A stretch of 64,000 bases of DNA from Cyanoderma ruficeps. Taxonomy: Eukaryota > Chordata > Aves > Passeriformes > Timaliidae. The position numbers and the translations under genes were made by a program. Where the stretch lies: contig VZDJ01007747.1 of assembly GCA_008694505.1 (NCBI GenBank), positions 1,200,663 to 1,264,662 on the forward strand, in the 5' to 3' direction. Below the pieces are notes generated by a model that saw only the letters and a program-made list of their open reading frames with translations, ran no database searches and was not told the origin of the DNA. This document shows positions 13,311 through 24,476 of this stretch, one piece after another (position 1 is the stretch's first letter; the number at the start of each line of letters is the position of its first letter).

Positions 13311-14914
13311 GAACCACGTATCTTAGCTGATCAAGATAAGGGAACCCCATCTTCATCCCCTCCAACCCTAATTTCTCAAGAACAAGGCTGAAGAAAAAAG
13401 AGTCTTAAGGCTAATTTCAGCTCACAGCACCTTAAATGGTCACAAAACAATGAGAGCACACAGATGCCCATCCATCTCCATCTTTTCAACCTGCCTGGCA
13501 AACTCTGTGGACAACACAGAAATACAGCAGAATCCTGACCTCAGCAGCATTACTGGAGTGGGATTTGCTTCTGCAGTATATAATTCTGTGAAGAGTTGCA
13601 GGCAGGCAGAGTGGAAGGCCAGCGAGACACAGCTGCGAACCCAAACAAAACTATTAACGCCAGTATTAGAGCCAGCAGCTTTGTCAGCATACCTCTAATG
13701 TAAACAAAACATAGGCTGCACAGTACACCCTCAGGAGCTGAGTGAACAGCCTTCCTCCAACTACCAGACTTCCTCTGCAACATGAAGACAAGGCTCAGGA
13801 TTCATACTTGAGACCTAACTAAAATTTACAGTTTTCCAGGCCCTATCATCTTGAACACATCATGACACACAGAAGCCAAGGAAAACAAATGGAATTCATG
13901 TTTTACTGGGTTCCACATGCTGCAATATTTCCAAGCCTACTAGCATCCACCAAGAAATATGCAGAATGCGCAGTTCTGAAAACAAATCCATTACGAGGAC
14001 AAAGCACAGAACAAAATCAACTCAACGAGCTACTCCAGATGTTTTTTATTTAACTGCATTCTGCAGAGGAAGTGAATTTGGTACAAAATATACTTGGCTT
14101 TGGTCCATAATCTTTTTATTATTAAGCTTGGGGGGCAGGGGGACTAGTGCCCATCTTTACAGCCAATTCCTCTTCCTTCTTGGTGTAGACTCACTCCCAC
14201 TCAAAGCAGATGTACAGAAGAGTCACCTATTCAAAGCTAGTTGAGGGTGCTGCTCTGGGAGTGGAGTACACATGGGGAGATAAATTAATGTGTACAGTAG
14301 ACAGAACACATCCTGTACACATACGGATCAACAAGACATGATGCTGGACTTGGGAGACCCTGGAAGGCACACATGACAGCACAGGGAAACCGACAGCAGC
14401 ACCGGCAGGCAGCTTTCTCTTTCCCCTTAACAAGGTTAAATCAGCAACATAAAGATGACTGTACACCTTGGCTGTCACCCAAAAGTTTACTCTGAAGGGA
14501 GAAATCTGATTTACCCTAAATTATGTGCTGTATAGATAACATATGTATAGTAAATACTTATCTTCTGGAAGAATACACACACACACTTATTTATAAGCAG
14601 CTGACTGAAGTGCCATCAATTCCAGCAAGTTAAGCTACCTTCAGTGAGTTACAGGGGATAGCTGTGTAGAATTTACTGTACCAGAGCATTCCACTTGCAC
14701 AAATGGGGAAGTTGCTACGTATACCTCTGGTTTGAGAAGCTTGTGTACAAAACAAAACTGTTAGATAGCTCTCCTATACTAGGCACAGAAAAAGGATAAA
14801 GAAGAGGATGTGAAAGGGGTTTTTTTTAATGCAATACATTCTTCCCACCAAACAGTACATCTAAGCATAGTCAAAATAATAGTAAAAACAGAGCAGGTTA
14901 ATAAAATTGGGAGG

Positions 14915-14942
14915 TTTTTATTTTTTTTTTTTTTTTATTTTT
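14915..14942 (-). repeat. Poly-T tract
   Basis: Long T-run interrupted by two A, with 16 uninterrupted T at 14921-14936. It is a length-variable homopolymer, without a recognisable SINE or pseudogene next to it. Confidence 0.9.
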
Positions 14943-15784
14943 GGCACTAAACTAAGCAGAGTTTAGGCACAAATCTGATTAATCTGAGTCACCTTTCAAA
15001 ACCTACACTCTAATGTCAAAGTTTAAAGAGAGATTTTGATACTAGATTTGATTTTTTTGTCCATTAATATGAAGTACTACTTAAAATATCAACAAGTTAT
15101 TAAAACACAAAAATTGCCAGTCTGTTTCTGTGTTGTTAGTGTGATGAATCATTCCCCTAATTCCTTCATTAAATGCCGCCTGATTGTTTACACCCATCTA
15201 GCAAACATTTGTGCATAGCTGACAATCACTGACATGCAGTTATTCCCTAGCAAATTTGTACTCATTATTCACATACAATTTAAAGTTTATAACTATGAAG
15301 TTCCTATGAATCTAAAAGTAGATTAAGTGAATATTTTAACACAATTGTGTGTACATCTACACATACATAAGTTACTTCCAGAAACTATTTCTAATTAATC
15401 TAAAAAAAACCTTCAGCTGTGCAGGAGCAGATCCATGTTTGGGAACAGACAACTGCAACTTGATACCCACTGAAAGCACATTTCTGCCCAGTATTCCAGG
15501 GCATCATTGCAAGACAGCTAAATATCTTCTAAGGGCACCCATCCAGCCTTGTGATGAAATTTTGGGAAAACGCTCTTTCTACAATGACATGATATAGAAA
15601 GTGCCAAAAAAGTCACTTTATCTCCAGAGAACTAGCAAGTCTGCATAGTTACAATGTAGATATATAGCCCTTGGCAAAGGCAACTTCTACCTCTTCCCCC
15701 CTCTGAATCTGACAAAACTATAAAGCACCACTGTCAGATTTCCCTGCATATTTAAAATCCTCAGGGGAACAGCTATTTATTACT

Positions 15785-15800
15785 GCTATATATATATAGC
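15785..15800. repeat. Perfect AT palindrome
   Basis: The 16 bases gctatatatatatagc equal their own reverse complement. This is a short TA microsatellite bounded by GC/GC and can form a small cruciform. Confidence 0.9.
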
Positions 15801-16284
15801 TATATTCAATAGTATTTACTTATAATCTCCAATAGCATTTTGTTTCCATACAAAATCAATGCAAAAACATTTTGCTACATGGAAGTATTTAGGCTTCTCA
15901 AAAGAATATTTCACGTTTCTGTGTGTTGTGTTCTACTTCCTTTCTAAGTTTTGCTTCCAGTTTTTTTCGGCAGCTGTGAAGGTGTGCACCATTTCCTTGT
16001 CATTTACAAAGCACCCAGAAAAGCTCTTCAGTGAGTGAGTCAGCACAGCTCCCCACACTTCAGACATACAATTAAAACTTGGGAAATGGAATTACTCCAT
16101 CCTTTCCAGTTAACAGTTTACTTTAATAACTAGGTCAAGCTGTACTTTCAGGCCACAACAGGATGCATTTAGGAACACAAAAATACGGGAGCACTCTCAG
16201 GTCATCAAGTTCAGTGCTGCACCATTACCACCCATACCTAACAAACTCCATTTCAAAATTCTTTGGGATTTCTTATGCAAACAC

Positions 16285-16390
16285 TCTTAATTAGAACACC
16301 ACGGCAGACCTTTGATTTAATGATGAGAAAGCTTTTGCAAATTTGCAGCCAGAACTTAATGGCGTCCATTTAAAGCCAACTTAGAAGCAA
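16285..16390. promoter_or_regulatory. Possible conserved enhancer-like element
   Basis: A dense series of motifs used by developmental transcription factors sits in a little over 100 bp. There is a homeodomain core TAATTAG at 16288-16294, a TCF/LEF-type CCTTTGAT at 16309-16316, and an octamer-like, partly self-complementary ttttgcaaatttgca at 16333-16347. Two isolated CpGs survive, near 16302 and 16372. Such clusters are typical of conserved non-coding elements near developmental genes. From one sequence I cannot see conservation, so this is inference from motif density only. Confidence 0.25.
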
Positions 16391-19056
16391 CTCAAGCTCC
16401 TTCAGTTATCTATAACCCTAAATTAACCTCAAACCTACCTGACTACACATCAATCTGCTGAAAAGCACAGTCCAGCAAGAGAGATTCCAGTGAGATTCTG
16501 CAGGATTTCGAAGAAACACCAGCTATAACTCAGTGCTCCAAGAAGGTTACACACAGACAGAAGATATAAAATCTAAAGACAGATACACCACTAAAGACAG
16601 AAGCAACTTCTGGAAAGCGCAGAAGGGGGTTAGAAAGGCAAGAATTACAAAATTGTCATCTAAGGAGGATATGGAGAGGGTCACAGGGTTGACACTGCAC
16701 TTTTGGAGAGTTGCCTGCTTACTGCTAAAGGATCTGGGCAAGCATTTGCAAAGGGCACTATACCTACACTTTTCCTGCAAGCATATCTTTTTAGTGCACA
16801 AGTCAGAGTGATGAGAGTCAAAATGTTTTGACAGCATTATAGAAGGAGCTGCTCAAGCAACAGAGTTATCACACAAACCCTGCCACAGAAGCATTAAAAA
16901 ATGCAGATGTTCTGTAGATATTCCTGTCCTAGAAACTCAGTTCTTTTTTGTCACTTCTTAAAAATGTGTTTTAAGCTTTTAAATCTACACTTACACACAG
17001 AAGCAGCTTAAAAGCAAATGCAGAATTTAAGCAGGCTGGAGTTAACAGGCATCCCCTTTGTTCTGTCTGAGGGGGAATTGCTAAAGGTCAGCGTGTTTTC
17101 AGAACATGCTACAATAGCTATCAGTCACCAGAGAGCTGCAACACAAATCTCTGTTTGGAAGTTGATGGCTACAAGGATACAGTCTAAATTCCATTGTCAC
17201 TGTGTTACAGTAAAAGGCACATCAAGGAGAAACTTCCACTGCCATGGCAAAATTTGTACCCCATAGCAGGCAACACATTTTGTGTTGCTTTTACCAATGG
17301 TGAGAGTGCATAGATATCTGAGAAACTTTTCTAAAAATAAAGTCCAAGCTTGAGGGGAGGGGGAAGATTAAAGATTTTTGACCTCTCAGGTCATCAACCT
17401 AATCCTATCACAAAATGAATGATATGAAGATGAAAGAAGTTACAGTATAACTGACCAGACACAGGCAAAGCCATCAAGAAAGAACATGAAGGCTTTCAAA
17501 ACAACATCTAGTGCCATGACAGGCATTCTTCAAGGCATAGACCAGCAAAAATCGTTAGAACCACATCAGAAGGTACAGTTATTTCAAGTCATACACTCTC
17601 TGAAGTCATATCTTCTAAACAAGATAAATACTGTTCTTGAGAGGTTACAGAGAAATGGAAATGCCACTTTAGCAGCAGCTGTCATCAGTGTTTAGTCTTC
17701 TCTTTCACACAATGCAGCTCAGTTCATGCTCTCACCTTCAGGAAAACTGCTTGGCAATACACAGAAAACATGGAGCAGCCATGCAGGAGAGAAAATAAAG
17801 ACTGATCATCTTGGAAAACATGGCTATTTTATCAACATCAACTTATTACATTGTTGACTGTATGCCTCAGGATTGAATGTGCAGTGCAAGGCTTAAGGAA
17901 ATCTTATCACTGACTGTAGCCAGAAGAACAGTTTAGACAAACTGAAGAGACAGTTTCACTTACTAATTGTACTCTACTGAAAACATAAAAGGGACTAAGT
18001 GTTGTCATAAAGTGAAATCTGGTTTTATTATTATATATTGGCAGCAAATGAGATTTAGAATACCATCAAAATGTAAGAGAGGCAACATAGTTAAGACCTT
18101 AATGATTTAAAAAGTCAAAGATTAAAAGAGAGTCAACTGAAGCCTCATATTTTTCTCTTCCTTTTTTTCACCTCTCTTCTCCTATTTCAGGGAAAATAAA
18201 GCACCAAATACAGAGGGAGATCACCAACGATTAAAAGAAATAAACAAAATTATTTGGGTAAGTGAGAATCAAGCAAAGGGGTCAGAAACTTCAATTAAGC
18301 TCAAATCTCAAGAAATACACAGTGAAGAAACTGAGGCGTGCATCCATTTTCCCTGATAGGACAAGATTTGTACAGATTTCAGCAAACTTTTGTGGGATTT
18401 CTCTGGGGTTTTTCGAAAGTCATATTTCTTACATACTACATTTCCTGAAAAGGTGAACTGAAAAACCATGGTCCAGAACATTAGAGCTTGAGGAAGTGGT
18501 GTAGTCGAGCCAGCGTGTTTGGGGAGCTCTAAAGACAGCTTAACTACAACCTTTCCTTCCTGTTAAGTTACACTAGACCAAGACCCCATGTGTAAGGGGA
18601 ATGTCAGATAAACAGGGCTGGCTCCTTTACAGACCACCAACACAAGGATTTAGGTATGCCATGGGTTGAACGCTGAGGCACCACTCACAGTAGCCTGGAC
18701 AGCATACAAAATACTTTCAAGGAGTAATGACAACTACAGTTGAGCTCTATACAAATCCATCTGGAACAATTTAACAGAAACCGTTGTGTTTTTTCAAGAT
18801 GAACCTTTGTGCAAGAGGAAGTTGATTATGTCCCACTTTTTGGGTCCTTTTCTGTTCTAATTCCAGTGTTAGAATGGTTTTACTCCAAATATTTCACTGA
18901 AGAAAAATTCAGAGTATAGAAACAATACAATGAGAGGAATTCAGGGAGATCAAACAACACTTGACAAAATAGAAGTTATCTCAGGCCACAGGCAAAACTT
19001 CAAATTCCTCATTCCTGAGGAAAAAAATCAGATTTAGGGCAAGACCCAAAGTGAAG

Positions 19057-19071
19057 AGTGCCACCTACTGA
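19057..19071 (-). promoter_or_regulatory. CTCF-like motif
   Basis: The bases agtgccacctactga read on the minus strand as TCAGTAGGTGGCACT, one mismatch from the common CTCF core form CCAGYAGRKGGCRSY. CTCF marks chromatin loop anchors and insulators. A single motif match in 64 kb is weak evidence for binding. Confidence 0.3.
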
Positions 19072-19594
19072 AGTGCCAATATAGCCTACCAAAAACTACA
19101 TTTTTCCTGGAAACTTCCCAGCTGTATAGTACCACGCTAACTTTGCAAGGTCACGAAATCACAGACTAAGGAGATCTGGCTGCAGGCCATGTAAAAGTAG
19201 ACACTGTACAAAGGCCAGAGACAAAGAAAGCATTTGACACTGAAAGCAGATGGAAACCTAAGAGGTCTTTGTTTGTTTGTTTTGTTTATCAGCAATTATC
19301 CCAGACACAGGGCTGGGATTTATCTGTTTGGAGTTATCATAGAAATCAAGCTATGCTTGATCACAGATACCTGAACTTTCACAGTAAAAACATGGCTCTT
19401 AAAAACTCATCTAGCTCAGTATGCCTTTTTGTCAAGCACATACAATTTCTCGGGGCTCCCAAGAAACTTGTCATAAAGAGATCTACCTACCAGTTAGTCC
19501 ATTTTTCCTAGTCCTGCTTCTACTGAACAAACATGCAGAAACTCTGAACCGACAGATTCCTGGTTTCTTGCTTCAGTTCATTTGTAAACAGTTT

Positions 19595-20480
19595 ATACCT
19601 CCTTGTTCCTGTGCCAACATTATCCCTGAGCTTAAATATCTTTTTCTTCCCTGGTGAATAGCCCTGTTCAATTCATTTATAGGCAGGAAGTATTTTTCTT
19701 CATATTCACTTTGCAAGGTCAAAGAAATCAGTTTCTACAGCCTCTCATAAGCCAAGCTCTCTTCCCTAAAGTGATCTGTATGCCCCTGCTCCAGCAGAAT
19801 TCACCTTTTTGAACATGGTGGTACAATACTCCAGATAAGGCTTTAGCAACACCCTGCACAATGAAACTAGTATTCTCAAGATTTTTCTTATTTGGGGGGA
19901 TTTTTGTGTTTGTTTATTTGCTGGGGGGNGGGGGGGGGGGGCAAATCTTTTTGGCTTTTTAAATACAGAGATGCCACATTGAAGGCTCAGCCCTTCACTG
20001 AATAAAACTCAAGTTTTTCTACTTTCTCAGGGATTCCACCTGCTTACAGTTGAAATTATGACAACTGTTAATCCCCAAATGCATGACTTTTCACTTTGAA
20101 ACAGACTGCTTTATCTTATTATTCTAGTGCTAATGGTCATTCATTTCAGTATGCATGTCTTCCGATTGGATTGATATTTATTTCTTAACTCCCTATAAGC
20201 TGAAAGCTGTATTTCTGAGCTACTTTTATTCATGAAGGCATCAAATAAAATTTCATTGAGAACAGAATGAGAACAGTATAATCCTGTTTACAGTATACAT
20301 CTTTGCAAAATCTTGTTATCTTCCTGTGTACTTTGTTACATACACTTCCTGAATAGCATCATCTACAGCTAAATTAGCAGTATCTCAGGTCCGTACCAAA
20401 TTCTTGGAAGTCCACATTAGACCAACTCCACCTTCTGTCTTCAACAAGACAATTATATTATAGAGCAATTTTAAGTATCA
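19595..20480 (-). mobile_element. Ancient CR1/L3-type LINE remnant (antisense)
   Basis: This is an old non-LTR retrotransposon lying on the minus strand. Read on the plus strand, it follows the reverse-complement order I know from amniote CR1/L3 repeats: a segment with cttgttcctgtgcc then gagcttaaat (about 19600-19635), the tcataagccaagctct segment (about 19747), aatactccagataaggct (about 19826), ggctttttaaatac then cacattgaaggctcagcc (about 19953-19991), aaatgcatgacttttcac (about 20076), and finally the gtaccaaattcttgg to aagtccacattagacc segment (about 20393-20425). The order is kept over nearly 900 bp although similarity is low, so the insertion is old. It encodes nothing. A G-run with an N (19923-19941) interrupts it. 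The edges are approximate, and similarity fades between 20160 and 20380. Confidence 0.65.
19923..19941 (+). repeat. Poly-G tract with one N
   Basis: Six G, an undetermined base at 19929, then twelve G. Such runs can form G-quadruplexes and are hard to sequence, so the N and the exact length are unreliable. The tract lies inside the ancient LINE and is presumably a later expansion. Confidence 0.95.
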
Positions 20481-20999
20481 TCTCTGCCAGTACTTTCTTA
20501 ATCACTTTTATTAGTACTGGTAAATACTTCATTAATTGATAAACCCATATTCTGTTCTGTGCCATTACATGCACTCATACTTCCTCTCATAATTTTGTTT
20601 TACATTGCCATTTCACGTAAAATAAATCAGCAGGGGTCTACAGAAGTAAAAATTGAGAAACACAAGGTTAGGCAAGAATTCTGAAGCCACAGCATGTGTT
20701 CTATGAGGGAAAGTGTGTATCCTCTCCTCAATTTGTCAAGTGGAAGAAGAAATTAGCTTTATATTAAAGAAATACTTCAACTATTTTTGTATTCCTATAC
20801 AGATAATAATTTAAAACTTCACTACAAAGAAAACATACAAATGGATTAATAATAATGTGAACAGAAAATGAAATAGTAAAAGAGGAACTTTTAGTTTAGT
20901 CCATCAACTATTGTGTGTTTTACCCTTATCTGATATCTGACACCAAAGCAACTCTGGCTAACATCCTGTTTACCCTCACACTGGGTTAAGTGAAAGACT

Positions 21000-21190
21000 T
21001 CACTGCTTTTGGGTGAAGTGCCAAGTGTTTCAGTGCGCCGCGTGCTGATATCGGAAGCTGCCAAACATTGAAATTAGAAATGAGCAAGCCAGCTGCCCCT
21101 GTAGCTCACGCTGTGTATATGTGATACTGCCAAGTCAAAGGAGTTCACATCAGATAATCAATTAGCTGGAGGAGGGGGGAGACATAAAAT
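21000..21190. promoter_or_regulatory. Possible conserved non-coding element
   Basis: In a CpG-poor background this patch keeps several CpGs close together (gtgcgccgcgtgc near 21034 and tatcgg near 21049). It is followed by homeodomain-type cores such as atcaattagctgg near 21157-21169. The composition fits a constrained element or a small remnant of a CpG-rich insertion. It has no coding potential that I recognise, and conservation cannot be judged from this window. Confidence 0.2.
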
Positions 21191-21752
21191 CTTGGCACAG
21201 CCCTAAAGTATGGTCAGAGAGATGTAAATAATATCAGTGCCTGCATGAATAGCAGAAGTGACATCCAAGGTCTTACTATTAGACAGTTGCCACTCCCTTT
21301 CTTACACATGCTCACGTTTGAGCTCTGCTACAGCATCTGCAAGAAGCTTCCAAGTCTCTGCCAAGCAAAAGTATACAGTGTCTCCCTCTCAATTTCCCAA
21401 CTGGACTTCCATTTCCGATATACCCTTCCATTCATTTCCCATTTTAACATATAGTTCCATATGCCTCCTTCCAAACACTGAGATGTTACCAATTAACATG
21501 CCTTAAAATTTCATTTCTGAATTCTGATTCTGCCTCCCTTCACAAGGAAAGAAAGTGCAAAAGATAATTAAGCTCAAATAAGAAATGAGGACTGAAGTTT
21601 ATGCCCTTACCATATGAAAAAAGGCTGCCTTTTACAGTGAAGGCATCACTATATTTACAAGCTAAACTGCAACCATCAGGGTATTCTAATTGCAATGGTA
21701 ACACCATTATTATTGTGTCCTTTCCCATGGTTAGTCAACATTAAACAGAATT

Positions 21753-21783
21753 ATTCTTCTTGTTGTTGTTATTATTGTTGCTT
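21753..21783. repeat. TTG/TTA trinucleotide microsatellite
   Basis: Interrupted trinucleotide repeat: ttcttcttgttgttgtt followed by attattgttg. Likely length-variable. Confidence 0.85.
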
Positions 21784-24343
21784 CTGATTGCTAAATAGTT
21801 TGGGAAATATCAGAAAAATTTCAAAAGGGGAACAAAATTGGAAAAGCAGCATCCTGGTATAACTTAGGTGAAGGTATACACAGAACCATTTACTCAGGAA
21901 ACACCCAAGTCCAACTTTGTATGCACGGGCTACACTCACTCATGTTTCTGCTTGTCATGTTTACGATATGCTGGGATTTTCTACCTTATGAAGGCCTTAC
22001 AAAAAACATAATGGGATAAGTTCTCCTATTTAACATATTCTCCTCAGGAAGTAGCCTGCAGTTCTGATGTCACCTTTTTCCACACAAGGATGATAGGATC
22101 CAATCATCACGTTGTGTTCATATTTTCCTAATCTCAGAGCCGGACCTGGAATCACACAGCTTTCAGTACTATTAAGGGAAGTAATCAAGAGCTGTTCAAC
22201 CAACCAGAATCCTACCTGCCCTTCTCATTTCTACAAACAGCTGCTGCAGTTTGAATACAGCTAATGAAGCAAAAAACAGACATTCCCATACTTCTTCCCC
22301 TGCAACACTCTCCAGACTCACAAGGAACAGACAAAAGTTAAGTTTCAGGAAGCTCAGGAATCTCGTTGTCTCCATCCTAAATTTAAAACTGCCATTGAAG
22401 TTAAGAGAATAATACTTATAACTGTTCAAAACTATATCCAGTGGCATTATCCTCCAACAGACTGAAGACATCAACAAATTCACAGGGTGGGAACTCTCAA
22501 TATCTTTGCTCATATCCATACACTGTCCCATCTACTGGTGAGACTAGGCTATACTTGCATATCTGAATAAATTCTGTACTCAGAATAAATAAGTAAATTC
22601 TAGACTCATAATTTCCATTTGAAGAATGAAATATGCACACTCCAATGACTGAGGTCCATAATACCTATTTTAGTAGAGGAATGTTGGTGTGCTGCTCCTA
22701 CAACAGCACTTTATTCAAGCTAGCAATGGCTATGGACATGAACTGATCTTTAGAAGACAATTTCTACATCCATCCACATCTTGTATTTTTTATTTTTGCC
22801 CACAGATGAAGAGAGACTTGACTGTAATAATTATGAGGTAATAAACAGACCAAGTTGAGCGACCGAAGCAACAAAAAGCAACAACGTACAGCACATTTAT
22901 TCATTTACATTTAAAGCAGCAGCAACTTCTCTCTTGCTGGACAGGACAGTGCTACAGAATCGCAATCCTTACTGATGCATTTAACAGCAAAACCATGAAG
23001 TCTCTGCATTGATCAGAGCAGGAGCCACTCCCTAAAATCTATTATTATAGCACTACCCAGGGGGACACAAAGACTGAATTATCTTCATTATGATTATTAT
23101 TCAAGCAGTCCCATACACGTAACTGAAGCTGATCACATATCCTGACATATTCTTCTGCTTCTCCCTAAATATTATTCCCAGCCCCAGACACACCCCCCAT
23201 GCATATCGCCACCCCTCCTGGAGTGCTATCAGTACAGCTAACTGGAAGACATACCTAAGCACAACAGGACTAAGAGCAAAATACTACTGAAATGCTTTAA
23301 TCACCCCTTGGGCTTTGGTAAGCTCCACAGTTGTGTTGGTGACTTGAACTTTCCCTTCAGATTTGCGACAAGAATGCCAAACTGATAGCTCATCTGTTTA
23401 TTTCCCCACAGCATTTAGATTTACTGTGAGAAATCACTGAAAACAATATTCTCCAATTTCCCATATGCAAAGCCACTTGTAATAAAAAACATATTTCCCT
23501 AAATGCACTTTCTCTTCAACAGCAACTGCAATTTCAAACCAGCAAATTGCTCATTTCTCGAGAAGCAAGACAATTCTGAAAACAGGTTCCCACTGGATTT
23601 TTTTTTTCCTGTCTCCTTGAAAGTCTGTACTCTCTGACTGGGGTTCTATTGTATCCAGAAACTTTGCATGTTCATTAACATTACCGTGATTAATGACATA
23701 AGCAAGAAAAAAGTTCATAGGACACTAAAAATGCACTCATAACACACAATATGACCCATGTAATAAAGAGACTGTAACATAATGGATTGCTGAACAATAG
23801 CTATCAATATCAATTCAGTTCTAAATATATTCATACCATTACAACATTCAGAGCAGATACCTGAGCTATTTTCCAGATAGCTGTATGCAGTATAACTCAC
23901 CACTGCTCTAGGACTTCATTCTGCACTGCCTAGACATGGACTTAATCATTACCATCACAATAATGCATTACTACCAAAGTAACCAGCATAAAAATCACAT
24001 TCCATTTATAATGATGATGGAAGCTAAATGACAGGCTACACCATGCTAGCCCACAACACAACTAATGTAAAACCTGATTTTGATACTTATAGCACTACAT
24101 ATAACAAGACTCCTGCTTTATATAAAATAAGGTGATCCGTGGACACACAGGAACTCTTCAGGAGTTCTGGCAGGACTCTACTCAAAGTGTGGGTTGCTCC
24201 AAGGCTGACACTTCTGTGCAGCACAGCTTCACCAGTGATTGAAAACCAGCCACTGTCAGTGCAAACATGAACACCCAGCCTGGGAAACACAGAGGAAGCA
24301 GCTAGACAAACAGTGGGTTTTTACACCATAATGCAGAAGTGCC

Positions 24344-24360
24344 TTTTTTTTTTCTTTTTT
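24344..24360 (-). repeat. Poly-T tract
   Basis: Ten T, one C, six T. A poly-A run lies 100 bp downstream at 24462-24476, so the two could pair as inverted homopolymers. No retroposon body lies between them. Confidence 0.85.
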
Positions 24361-24461
24361 AGTATATTCAGGCTACTGGGAAAGAAATTCTGCCACACTT
24401 TCACTTTCCTACAGTCTTTTCAGAACACTTTTCTCTTCAAGGGGTGGAAATCCAGCCTACC

Positions 24462-24476
24462 AAAAAAAAAAAAAAA
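24462..24476 (+). repeat. Poly-A run
   Basis: Fifteen uninterrupted A, followed by a looser A/C-rich stretch to about 24505. Simple sequence. Confidence 0.9.

Larger units (their letters stand above)
10247..19594. other. Unique AT-rich non-coding DNA
   Basis: No supported exon or RNA gene. The stretch contains T-rich tracts at 13281-13310 and 14915-14942, an (AC)6 at 14575-14586, a perfect 16-bp AT palindrome at 15785-15800, two short inverted repeats (12658-12684 with 9-bp arms and 12998-13050 with 9-bp arms) and an enhancer-like patch at 16285-16390. A CTCF-like motif lies at 19057-19071. About 16185-16260 has faint similarity to the 3' end of CR1 in antisense, too weak to call. I see nothing else. 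Confidence 0.65.

Noticed and set aside
16185..16260. Faint similarity to the antisense 3' end of CR1 (ctctcaggtcatcaagttca)
   Set aside because: Too short and too diverged, and the expected terminal octamers are missing.
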